Origin: Bacteroides intestinalis DSM 17393
Lineage (GTDB): Bacteria > Bacteroidota > Bacteroidia > Bacteroidales > Bacteroidaceae
Length of the DNA: 64,000 nucleotides
Assembly: GCF_000172175.1 (NCBI RefSeq)
Contig: NZ_ABJL02000007.1
Coordinates: forward strand, 992,001-1,056,000
Reading direction: 5' to 3'
Below the pieces are notes generated by a model, which searched no databases, was not told the origin of the DNA, and saw nothing but the letters and a program-made list of their open reading frames with translations. Shown here piece by piece: positions 54,257 through 61,654 of this stretch (the stretch's first letter is position 1; every line of letters begins with the position of its first letter). The position numbers were made by a program, and so were the translations under genes.

Positions 54257-54384
54257 TTCTCAACACGTTGAGAATCTTTTCTCACATAATTAAGAGTTTA
54301 TTCTCATCGTATTGAGAAGAAACTCTCACCATATTGAGAAAAGATTCTCTATAAAGGGAGAATACTTTCTTTATAAAGCTTCTA
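54257..54384. repeat. Five 18-bp dyads at an exact 22-bp period (plus a decayed sixth)
   Basis: Units start at 54257, 54279, 54301, 54323 and 54345, each 18 bases with the form TTCTCA-n5-TTGAGAA and a 4-base linker. Sequences: TTCTCAACACGTTGAGAA, TTCTCACATAATTAAGAG, TTCTCATCGTATTGAGAA, CTCTCACCATATTGAGAA, TTCTCTATAAAGGGAGAA. A sixth, at 54367, matches only in its first half (TTCTTTATAAAG). The period is two helical turns. The array is upstream of the regulator copy 1 promoter. Confidence 0.85.
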
Positions 54385-54392
54385 TTTGCTTC

Positions 54393-55943
54393 TTATCTGT
54401 TATCCGAGGATACTAATAAATACTTCAATTCGGCCAATTGATAAACGCTTGGCATATAGTGTCCGTTGACAATAACCGCTGGTGTATGACTGATATTATT
54501 TCGCTCACAATATTCTTGTTGCTGTCTCCAAAGTAGCTGTGCAACGTCATTGATGTAGTATTTCTCTACACCCGGTATTTCCTGAATCTCGAACCATTCC
54601 TCCAGTAAATAAGTAGCCTTTTCCCAACCTTCGGAGAGATAGGCGGAGAGAATTGTCTGTGCAATATGTGCTCCCAGACGATCATTGGTGTATATGACTA
54701 ATGAGATGGATATATCCGCTGAGATCTCCCGAATGTGGTGGTGAACTTTGGCGCATGCCTTGCAGTTGGGATTCACAACTACCATCAGTCTGTCTTTTGT
54801 ATGATCGGCAGAATTGTGTAAAGCTATATCAGGATGGATCATCGTTCTGACTTTAGGCTTTAACGCCAGTAGCTTCTGGAAAGTGATTGGATTGAGTAGA
54901 CCGGATAATTTGACCTTCATGAAACGCTTCTCCTTGTCTGAAGAAACAAGTGCTTTTGCCTGTATCCAGAATATCAGGCAGATAACGCTGACTGCAATCA
55001 TAGAAAAGAGAATCCGGATGGAAAATCTCCATTCAAAGTTATTCCGTATGATATAAAGCGATGCTGCTGTCAGCCAGACCGAGAAGGTGGTGAGCATACA
55101 AAATAGACAGGCTTTATGAATAAAGAATATCTGATATATAATAGAGTATAGCGTAAATGCAATTGCTATGAAAACAGACAGGGCAGCCAAAAAATGAAAC
55201 TCTTCGGGACAGACGGCTGTGAAGAAGAACATAGTGGTGAAATACATCCACGATAGCTCTCCAATTCCTATTCCTGCAATACTTGCACCCTTGGATTTGA
55301 GTACTTCATTGCAATCTATAACTTTACCTATATGGCAGAAACGGTGTAGAAAATGATGGTCTACCATTTCTTTGTATAGGATTATAGTAGAAATGAGAAT
55401 ACCGCAAGTTAATGCAGAGAGATAGAGTGGTAATCCGGGGGGATAATTTCTGCTCCAGATTGAAGAGAAAACTAAGAGGACAGATATGATCCCGGCAATT
55501 AGTATTCTGTGTTGCCGACACATATAATTAATATTTTTGATCAGGCAATGAGATTCACAGATGGTTTCCCGAGTGGTTTCACCCAACAGGACAACTCCTG
55601 TCCATTGGTGAATAAATAATTTTCTACTTATGGGCATGTGGCTGACTTCGGAAGTAGTGATAATGAGCCGATCCTGTTCTATCTTTTCAACAAGACAGAA
55701 TGTAGAATGGCTTGTTTCCAATTGGGTAATGAACGGGCCGTGCAGCTTCTCCAGATATTGGGGTTGAAGTTGGTAAACTACGTTCTTTACATGAAGTGCA
55801 TCTAAAGCGTCACTAATACCTTGCATGGTGTTGCCCAACGGATTGTCGAGCAGACGGCATATAGTAGTCCTGCTCACTTTTACGGTCAATGACCGTAAAA
55901 AGTGATGGACTACTTCACTGGTGGCATAATCATCTCCCAGCAT
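54393..55943 (-). CDS. C39-like (inactive) / VKOR / thioredoxin fusion, copy 2
   Basis: 516 residues, collinear with copy 1. N-terminal C39-like part lacks the catalytic Cys (Tyr at the expected place, DDYATSEV). VKOR part has C-x7-C in RFCHIGKVIDCNEV and C-x2-C in KACLFCMLT. Thioredoxin part has C-x2-C in NPNCKACAKVHHHI and HTPAVIVNGHYMPSVYQLAELK. Shared insertions and order show that the two arose by duplication. Predicted periplasmic disulfide former. No precursor peptide lies beside this copy, so it may serve the same peptide or another. Confidence 0.85.
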   Translation of the reverse strand: MLGDDYATSEVVHHFLRSLTVKVSRTTICRLLDNPLGNTMQGISDALDALHVKNVVYQLQPQYLEKLHGPFITQLETSHSTFCLVEKIEQDRLIITTSEVSHMPISRKLFIHQWTGVVLLGETTRETICESHCLIKNINYMCRQHRILIAGIISVLLVFSSIWSRNYPPGLPLYLSALTCGILISTIILYKEMVDHHFLHRFCHIGKVIDCNEVLKSKGASIAGIGIGELSWMYFTTMFFFTAVCPEEFHFLAALSVFIAIAFTLYSIIYQIFFIHKACLFCMLTTFSVWLTAASLYIIRNNFEWRFSIRILFSMIAVSVICLIFWIQAKALVSSDKEKRFMKVKLSGLLNPITFQKLLALKPKVRTMIHPDIALHNSADHTKDRLMVVVNPNCKACAKVHHHIREISADISISLVIYTNDRLGAHIAQTILSAYLSEGWEKATYLLEEWFEIQEIPGVEKYYINDVAQLLWRQQQEYCERNNISHTPAVIVNGHYMPSVYQLAELKYLLVSSDNR

Positions 55944-55982
55944 AGTCTGAATTTATAGTTAAAGTTTAGGTTAGGTTCTTTG

Positions 55983-56378
55983 TTAAAGAGTAAAGTATCC
56001 GCTTAAGCGAATTTCATCTGATACAATCTCTATCTGATATTCTCCGGAATTTTCTGCACTTACATTGATTGTGATAAGTGTAGGCATGGAATAAATCTCA
56101 GAATAAACGACTGCTCCTGTAGAAACATTTGTAATGGTAATACTTGCAGAAGGCAAATCCTTGTTGAAAACTACAGTGACTATATCACTATTAACATAGG
56201 CACTGGCGGGTTGGATGATGATGCTCCGAGCTATAGGACCACCTTCTTTAGATCCTACCGGGTCTAAGGGAATCTCCCTTTCATCATCATCGGCAAATGA
56301 AAAACGATCCTGGGCTTGCAATGAAATACTGCCCAATACTACAGTTAATACAAAAAATGCAAATAATAACTTTTTCAT
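55983..56378 (-). CDS. DUF3244-domain secreted protein, copy 2
   Basis: 131 residues with a signal peptide (ends LQAQ). Shares EREIPLD, the IARSIIIQPASAYV strand and the ending EYQIEIVSDEIRLSGYFTL with copy 1. It is in the same position in its module, between regulator and VKOR fusion. No lipobox. Function not known; secreted beta-sandwich predicted. Confidence 0.8.
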   Translation of the reverse strand: MKKLLFAFFVLTVVLGSISLQAQDRFSFADDDEREIPLDPVGSKEGGPIARSIIIQPASAYVNSDIVTVVFNKDLPSASITITNVSTGAVVYSEIYSMPTLITINVSAENSGEYQIEIVSDEIRLSGYFTL

Positions 56379-56409
56379 AAGATATACTTTTAATTTGTTA
56401 CGACGGCAG

Positions 56410-56417
56410 CAAATTTA
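56410..56417 (-). promoter_or_regulatory. Predicted -7 element for DUF3244 copy 2
   Basis: TAAATTTG on the minus strand, perfect TAnnTTTG, 31 bases before the ATG, the same distance as in copy 1. Confidence 0.5.
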
Positions 56418-56438
56418 GAGAGAAATTATCCAATGAGA

Positions 56439-56455
56439 GTGTATAAAAAGTGTAG
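56439..56455 (-). promoter_or_regulatory. TACAC direct repeats, regulatory site 2
   Basis: GTGTAT at 56439 and GTGTAG at 56450 on the plus strand, exactly 11 bases apart, equal in form and spacing to the repeats upstream of DUF3244 copy 1. Here they overlap the -33 position of the promoter. Confidence 0.55.
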
Positions 56456-56499
56456 AAATGTAGGGAAAAGGTTCTATAATCTGGAATTTGCTCTTATTT

Positions 56500-58200
56500 T
56501 TATAGAAGTTTCTCCAGAATATCACGAAGTGACATTGATTTATCGGTGTATTTCATTTTCTGTTCTAATATTTTCTTAGTCTTTTTATATATGGCATCTC
56601 TGCTACATTCCATAATATATCTGAAATGGCTGGTAGGTATGTCTGTCAGATATAGACAGCAAAGGTGTATTTCATCTTGCGACAGGGGATATTTTGTAGC
56701 AAGACGGATAGTTATGTTATTCCAGCGTATATCAGTTTCTGCAATTAGCTGCCTCCAATCTTCTTCATCGAAATACTCGCTCGATTTATCTGTTTTCTTA
56801 TATGATTGGATGATTCGTTTCATTTTTACATATACTTCAGAGTGTTCATAGGATTCTTTAAGTAATGCTTGACGTTCTGTTTTTAAAGTGTATAGTTCTT
56901 CTTCTAGGATTTGTTTTTCTGTTTGGCTGTAGTTATGTAGGGCGATCTCTTTTTGTAGAAAGTTGATTTGCTCATTTTTCTGTTGAAGCAGTTCTTCTGT
57001 CTGCTTGTTTATTTCTATTTCTTTTCGTTTGAAGTTGATTACTTCTTTTTTGTGTCTTTTCCATAATGCGAGAAATAGTGTCAAGAAAATCACTATTCCT
57101 ATGGCTATATAATAATAAACTTGATCTAAGTTTGCTTTGAATTCTGATTGTTTGCGCTGTATTAGTATATTTTTCTCAGCTGTAACGATTTCAGCACTCT
57201 GTTGCTTTTGTTGGGCGCTATCCAGATAAGAAGAGTATTTTCTTTCCATCTCAAGTGCCTTTTCCAATAATCCCTGCTTTTTGGCAATATCAGCTAAACG
57301 CATATAGGCACCTGCTTTGGTATAGTGGTCTTCGCTATGAAGGCTTTTATTTAAGTAAATTGAGGCGGAATCATATTGAGATATTTTGTAATAAGCGTCA
57401 CCCAAAACCAGATAGGCCCTGTCCAGTGCATTTGAATTATCTTGATTGTTGATATTGAGTTTTGCGAATTCAACAGCTTTTTCCCCCATGTTCATACGTC
57501 CGTATAATAGACTTAATGAATAAGCTGTTTTGGCTATCATACTTCTTTGATTCATGTTACATGAAATATTGAAAGCATGGAGTATTTTTTCTTCTGCTTT
57601 TTGATAGCATTCTCTTCCTTTTCTTATGTTTATCATCCCTCGTTGGGATAGTGCATCAGCCCAAAGGATAGAGTCTTTCTCCAATATTGCTAATTTTTCT
57701 GTTATTTGATAGATTGAATCGGCTTGTTCATTTAATCTTTGTAAATAGTATAAATAGGCTATATTGTTGTATATATGCCCTGTTAAACTATTGTCAAAGA
57801 TTCTTTTTGAATAGGTTATGGCTTTAAAGAATTCTTTTAGAGCTTCTGGATGATCGTCTTTGTTTCTCCAAATGCATCCTAAATAATAATGTGCCCTTGC
57901 CTGCATGACTGTATTTTTAGTGGAATCATAATATTGCACTGCAATACGTATTAGAGAATCCTCAGTTTGATGGATGAAATTCTTGTCTTTGACTTGTGTC
58001 AATAATAGTGCATAATATGCGCGGTCGGCTGCTAAGTGTAATCCCTTTGGTTGAATACCCTGTAAGAAATGTAAAGCGCTGTCAGGGAACTTTTGTATGA
58101 GAGAATCGGCTTGTACAAGTTGGATGTTCGGGCTGGAACGAGTACAAGCCGCTAATATACAAGATGCAAGTAATAACATAGCTAAGATAGTGGTTTTCAT
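56500..58200 (-). CDS. TPR / membrane-anchored HTH regulator, copy 2
   Basis: 566 residues from MKTTILAMLLLASCILAAC (lipobox LAAC); the 28 codons before it overlap the promoter and do not look like a signal. TPR region to about residue 340, transmembrane helix (YYYIAIGIVIFLTLFLALW), then a longer coiled coil than copy 1 (about 390-460) and a C-terminal helix-turn-helix (LSQDEIHLCCLYLTDIPTSH, then FRYIMECSRDAIYKKTKKI). Homologous in plan and sequence to copy 1. One-component, no phosphotransfer domains. It lacks the 22-bp operator array of copy 1. Confidence 0.83.
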   Translation of the reverse strand: MKTTILAMLLLASCILAACTRSSPNIQLVQADSLIQKFPDSALHFLQGIQPKGLHLAADRAYYALLLTQVKDKNFIHQTEDSLIRIAVQYYDSTKNTVMQARAHYYLGCIWRNKDDHPEALKEFFKAITYSKRIFDNSLTGHIYNNIAYLYYLQRLNEQADSIYQITEKLAILEKDSILWADALSQRGMINIRKGRECYQKAEEKILHAFNISCNMNQRSMIAKTAYSLSLLYGRMNMGEKAVEFAKLNINNQDNSNALDRAYLVLGDAYYKISQYDSASIYLNKSLHSEDHYTKAGAYMRLADIAKKQGLLEKALEMERKYSSYLDSAQQKQQSAEIVTAEKNILIQRKQSEFKANLDQVYYYIAIGIVIFLTLFLALWKRHKKEVINFKRKEIEINKQTEELLQQKNEQINFLQKEIALHNYSQTEKQILEEELYTLKTERQALLKESYEHSEVYVKMKRIIQSYKKTDKSSEYFDEEDWRQLIAETDIRWNNITIRLATKYPLSQDEIHLCCLYLTDIPTSHFRYIMECSRDAIYKKTKKILEQKMKYTDKSMSLRDILEKLL

Positions 58201-58227
58201 TGATTTATCATTTGTTGTTGCAGCCTG

Positions 58228-58235
58228 CAAAAGTA
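58228..58235 (-). promoter_or_regulatory. Predicted -7 element of TPR/HTH regulator copy 2
   Basis: TACTTTTG on the minus strand, 27 bases before the ATG, the same offset as in copy 1. A loose ATTG sits at 19 bases upstream. Confidence 0.5.
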
Positions 58236-58284
58236 CCCGTTTCTGGTGATAAAACAATGTAATGTAGGTGTGGAAAATAAACAA

Positions 58285-58317
58285 CCCCTATTCCTGAAAA
58301 TAAATCAGAAATAGGGG
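58285..58317 (-). terminator. Terminator of the TPR histidine-kinase-like gene
   Basis: CCCCTATT-c-CTGA (58285-58297) with TCAG-a-AATAGGGG, 7-base loop, then a T-rich tract in the minus direction. It separates this gene from the peptide-system regulator copy 2. Confidence 0.75.
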
Positions 58318-58343
58318 CTTATTAATTTTAGGTGTATTTTTTA

Positions 58344-59852
58344 TCAGGTATGTAGTTCCAATACAAAACGGCACCCCTTGGTATAACTGCTGTCCAGCGT
58401 CAGGCTACCATTCATTTTAGTAGCAATTAGAGAACAGATAGGTAGTCCCAAACCGTCACCTTCTGTAAGGTCTTTCACTTTAGTGAAAGGCTTGAATAGG
58501 TCTGCTTGTTCTTCTTCGGCAATGCCGGTTCCTGTGTCGCTTATGATGAACTGATGAGTGTGTGCTCCACGTTTTTTGAAGTCCAACCAGATTTTACCAC
58601 CTTCGGGAGTAAACTCGGCGGCATTGTTCAGCAAGTGGAGAAGAATGCGTTCAAGTTGTTCCGGATTCGTTTTTACACTGAGCTTCGGTGCATTGACGGC
58701 AGTAGTTATGTCTGGTTTCAAGCCGCTTTTAATCTTATCCATAACACTTTCGCAGAAAGTATTGATGCTGATTTCACGCATTTCGTAAGCCTCTGATAAG
58801 GTGTTTTCCAAGTCAGACAGCTCTTGAATGTGTTCTGCAAAACCCTTCAGGGCACGAACGCCCGGTTGCGTTCCATCCAGAGTATTCAGGGTTGGCTCCA
58901 TTTGTGCTGAGATATTCTGGATAAACTGGGTTTTCAGTTCATTGTGCTCGTTCGCAATCTGGATGGCTTTCTTTTGCTTCCGGGTAAGGAGAACGAAACG
59001 CAGCAATACGATGCCGGCCAGTACTAATACAGCAGCAAGGAGTCCGGCGAGGATGCAAAGACCAATGATGATGTACTGCTTGGCGGAGAGAGAGCTGTCT
59101 TTCTCTTCGATAGTTTGCAGGCTCTCGTCATACTTCCGTTTCAGAACATTCAGTTCATCCTGGGCGGTAAGTGCTTTTACAGAATCCGTCCAAAGAATGT
59201 ACTTGTCATAAGTGCGGGCCACCAGTCCGGCATTATTTGCTTTGCGGGCAATGTCGATCAATGTCTTATAAGACTCGTCTACTTTAGCGTAGTTTTTCTG
59301 TTCCTTATATTGACCGATCAGGCGGTTGATATAGGCATCTCCTTGCGAATTCATGCCGAAAGTATAATAATAATTGGCCTGAGTATAGAGCAAATCATTA
59401 TTGAGAGAGTCATTTTTGGCTGCTTTAGCAGTTTCTTCCAGCTTGGTCAGTTGCTCTTTGGCTCGGGCAGGGTTCTTAAGGTTGATGTACATTTGCAGGC
59501 GCTCCTTATTGATACGGAAGCGCAGATCCGGCATAGCCTTGCCACTTTTCTGTTCGCCTCCTGTAACCAATAGTTCCGCACCGCGCAACAGCTCGAAAGC
59601 TTCCTTATAATAGTTTTCCCGATGATAGAGGGCACTGGCGTTAACACCGCACTCTACAGCTTTGTCATACTTTTCTTGCGAGGAGAAAGCATTGTAAGCT
59701 TGCAGGAAAAGGTAACGGGCTTTAATATATTCTTTTTGTTTCAGGTTAGTTTGTGCCTGTTGCATTAGCTCATCGGCGCGGCTGGTGCTTTGCGCGAAAG
59801 TCACTGTGCTTAAACACAATACGAGAGATAGAATGAAAGCAAATTGTTTCAT
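58344..59852 (-). CDS. TPR histidine-kinase-like protein lacking the H-box histidine
   Basis: 502 residues from MKQFAFILSLVLCLSTVTFAQ (signal). TPR-rich periplasmic part (about 25-235), a transmembrane helix (about 260-290), then kinase-like modules. The dimerisation motif reads TQFIQNISAQMEPTL where active kinases have N-I-S-H-E-x-R-T-P-L, so the phospho-accepting His is Ala here. The ATP-binding domain looks complete: N-box LHLLNNAAEFTPEGG, G1 SDTGTGI and G2 EGDGLGLPI. There is no receiver domain and no regulator gene beside it. It may be a pseudokinase or use another partner. Confidence 0.85.
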   Translation of the reverse strand: MKQFAFILSLVLCLSTVTFAQSTSRADELMQQAQTNLKQKEYIKARYLFLQAYNAFSSQEKYDKAVECGVNASALYHRENYYKEAFELLRGAELLVTGGEQKSGKAMPDLRFRINKERLQMYINLKNPARAKEQLTKLEETAKAAKNDSLNNDLLYTQANYYYTFGMNSQGDAYINRLIGQYKEQKNYAKVDESYKTLIDIARKANNAGLVARTYDKYILWTDSVKALTAQDELNVLKRKYDESLQTIEEKDSSLSAKQYIIIGLCILAGLLAAVLVLAGIVLLRFVLLTRKQKKAIQIANEHNELKTQFIQNISAQMEPTLNTLDGTQPGVRALKGFAEHIQELSDLENTLSEAYEMREISINTFCESVMDKIKSGLKPDITTAVNAPKLSVKTNPEQLERILLHLLNNAAEFTPEGGKIWLDFKKRGAHTHQFIISDTGTGIAEEEQADLFKPFTKVKDLTEGDGLGLPICSLIATKMNGSLTLDSSYTKGCRFVLELHT

Positions 59853-59881
59853 GAGCATAACTATTTATATGAATTTGCAAG

Positions 59882-59889
59882 CAAAAGTA
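59882..59889 (-). promoter_or_regulatory. Predicted -7 element of the TPR kinase-like gene
   Basis: TACTTTTG on the minus strand, 29 bases before the ATG. Confidence 0.45.
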
Positions 59890-59899
59890 AAATAATCTT

Positions 59900-61573
59900 T
59901 TAGTATTTGAAACTACTTCCGCCTAAAAATTCACGTAATAATGAGGTAAACGGTATTTCTTTGTCTTGTATGGGTGTAAAATATTTGATGAACTTCAACA
60001 AACGGTACGCTTCGGCATACTCAGGGCAGTTGCGAGGCACACTGGTCAATATGGGTTCGGCATGGCAGCGCAGTACGGCAAATTCAAACAACAGTGCGGA
60101 GTTGAACATCACATCAGCATTTTCCTGATAAGGGAATATCCATTTGTCTTCTCCGGCTCGTACACTGGGCCAGCGGGAAATGGTTTCCCGTGCCGAGTAG
60201 CCGCGGTAGTTGAAGTCTCGGATAATACGGCGCAACAAACGGTTGTCCGTAGTGGGAATCCAGTTATGGTCGTCCAGGGAAATAGTAGTCAGGGCGGACA
60301 CATAGATTTTGTATTTATTCTCTGCCGGTATTTGCGGGGTGAGTTCAGGATTCAGTGCATGAATACCTTCCAGAATAAGGATGGTATGCTCGTCTATCCG
60401 TAACTTGTCACCTTTATATTCACGCTGCCCGGTGGTGAAGTTGAAACTCGGCAAGTCTATTTCTTCACCTCTTAACAGAGCTTTCAGGTCTTCCTCAAAC
60501 TTTTTGAGATCGAGTGCGTAAAGTGATTCGTAATCATAATCGCCATTCGCATCTCTTGGGGTATCTTCCCGGTTCACAAAGTAATTATCCAAGGCTATAG
60601 GATATGGGCGAAGTCCGTTCGTCATAAGCTGTACGGAAAGACGTTTGCTGAAAGTGGTCTTACCCGAAGAAGAGGGACCGGAGATAAGTACCAGTTTCAC
60701 ACGATTGCCATTTTCACCACGGTGATAAATATCATCGGCAATTTGGGCTATCTTTTTTTCTTGCAGTGCTTCGGCTACGTTGATCAGGTCGGTGGCATGC
60801 CCCTGTTCACAGGCAAGATTGAAGTCTCCTACATTGCCCAATCCCATGATGTAGTTCCAACGGAGATGTTCTTTGAAGACATCGAGCATTTTTTCTTGCT
60901 TGACAACTTCTTCCAAAACATTGGGATTTGCTTTGTTGGGTATGCGCAGTAACAAGCCATCGTAGTATTTTACGATATCGAACAGCCAGATAAAACCGGT
61001 ACTGGGTAACAGGTTACCATAATAATAGTCGATGGTGTCGCCTAACGAATAATAATAGGTATAGATAGAACCTGAGGTTTCCAGTAGTTTCACTTTGTCC
61101 GTCATTCCCCGTTCATTGAAGATGCGTACTGCTTCGGTGGTATGACATTCTGTGCGGCGGTATGTGATATTTTCATCTATGATTTCCTGCATACGCTTTT
61201 TAATGGCGGATACATCTTCCAGGGTAATTGGGCGTCCGATGCGGAGATTGCAAAAATATCCTTTGGAGACAGGGTGTTCCACAAAAAGTTTGCCATCGGG
61301 AAACAGTTCGCTGACAGCTTTATAAAGTACGAAACAAAGGCTGCGTACGTATGTCCGCAAGCCGGATGAGTCGCGTATATCGAGGAATTCTACATCTTTA
61401 TTATTATATACCCGGAAATTCAATCCTTCGGACCGGTTATTAACTTTCGCACTGACAACCTGATAGGGAAAATTAAGATTAAAACCGTAATAAATATCCA
61501 AAAGTGAACTCCCGATGGGGAATTCTTTAGAAATATTATTATTTTTGCAACAAATTTGTAACATGTGTTTCAT
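59900..61573 (-). CDS. Nucleoside (uridine kinase-like) kinase with TGS-type N-terminus
   Basis: 557 residues. An N-terminal TGS/threonyl-tRNA-synthetase-like part (about 1-180: SKEFPIGSSLLDIY, VSAKVNNRSEGLNF, ELFPDGKLFVEHPVSKGYFC) precedes a P-loop kinase with Walker A SGPSSSGKTTFSKRL and the uridine-kinase-type VNREDTPRDANGDYDYESL and LILEGIHALNP. Such fusions are annotated as nucleoside kinase or uridine-kinase-family proteins in Bacteroidota, substrate undefined. A GGAG five bases before the ATG supports this start, which is rare in this genome. It is divergent from the Na/Pi gene. Confidence 0.85.
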   Translation of the reverse strand: MKHMLQICCKNNNISKEFPIGSSLLDIYYGFNLNFPYQVVSAKVNNRSEGLNFRVYNNKDVEFLDIRDSSGLRTYVRSLCFVLYKAVSELFPDGKLFVEHPVSKGYFCNLRIGRPITLEDVSAIKKRMQEIIDENITYRRTECHTTEAVRIFNERGMTDKVKLLETSGSIYTYYYSLGDTIDYYYGNLLPSTGFIWLFDIVKYYDGLLLRIPNKANPNVLEEVVKQEKMLDVFKEHLRWNYIMGLGNVGDFNLACEQGHATDLINVAEALQEKKIAQIADDIYHRGENGNRVKLVLISGPSSSGKTTFSKRLSVQLMTNGLRPYPIALDNYFVNREDTPRDANGDYDYESLYALDLKKFEEDLKALLRGEEIDLPSFNFTTGQREYKGDKLRIDEHTILILEGIHALNPELTPQIPAENKYKIYVSALTTISLDDHNWIPTTDNRLLRRIIRDFNYRGYSARETISRWPSVRAGEDKWIFPYQENADVMFNSALLFEFAVLRCHAEPILTSVPRNCPEYAEAYRLLKFIKYFTPIQDKEIPFTSLLREFLGGSSFKY

Positions 61574-61578
61574 GACGT

Positions 61579-61582
61579 CTCC
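61579..61582 (-). promoter_or_regulatory. Shine-Dalgarno GGAG before the nucleoside-kinase gene
   Basis: GGAG with 5-base spacing to the ATG. It picks the first Met over the Met at codon 4. Such a strong site is unusual among the starts seen here. Confidence 0.5.
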
Positions 61583-61654
61583 TTTTTAGGTGATTAATAC
61601 GTTAAATATAGATATAATAACAGATGTGGCATAAAACCTTCTAATTAATTAAAG

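Noticed and set aside
54257..54384. CRISPR array
   Set aside because: Repeats are contiguous with 4-base linkers, not separated by unique spacers of 30 bases or so, and no cas gene is in the window.
58228..58343. A 22-bp dyad array upstream of regulator copy 2
   Set aside because: I looked for TTCTCA/TTGAGAA units and found none; the only structure is the terminator of the preceding gene.
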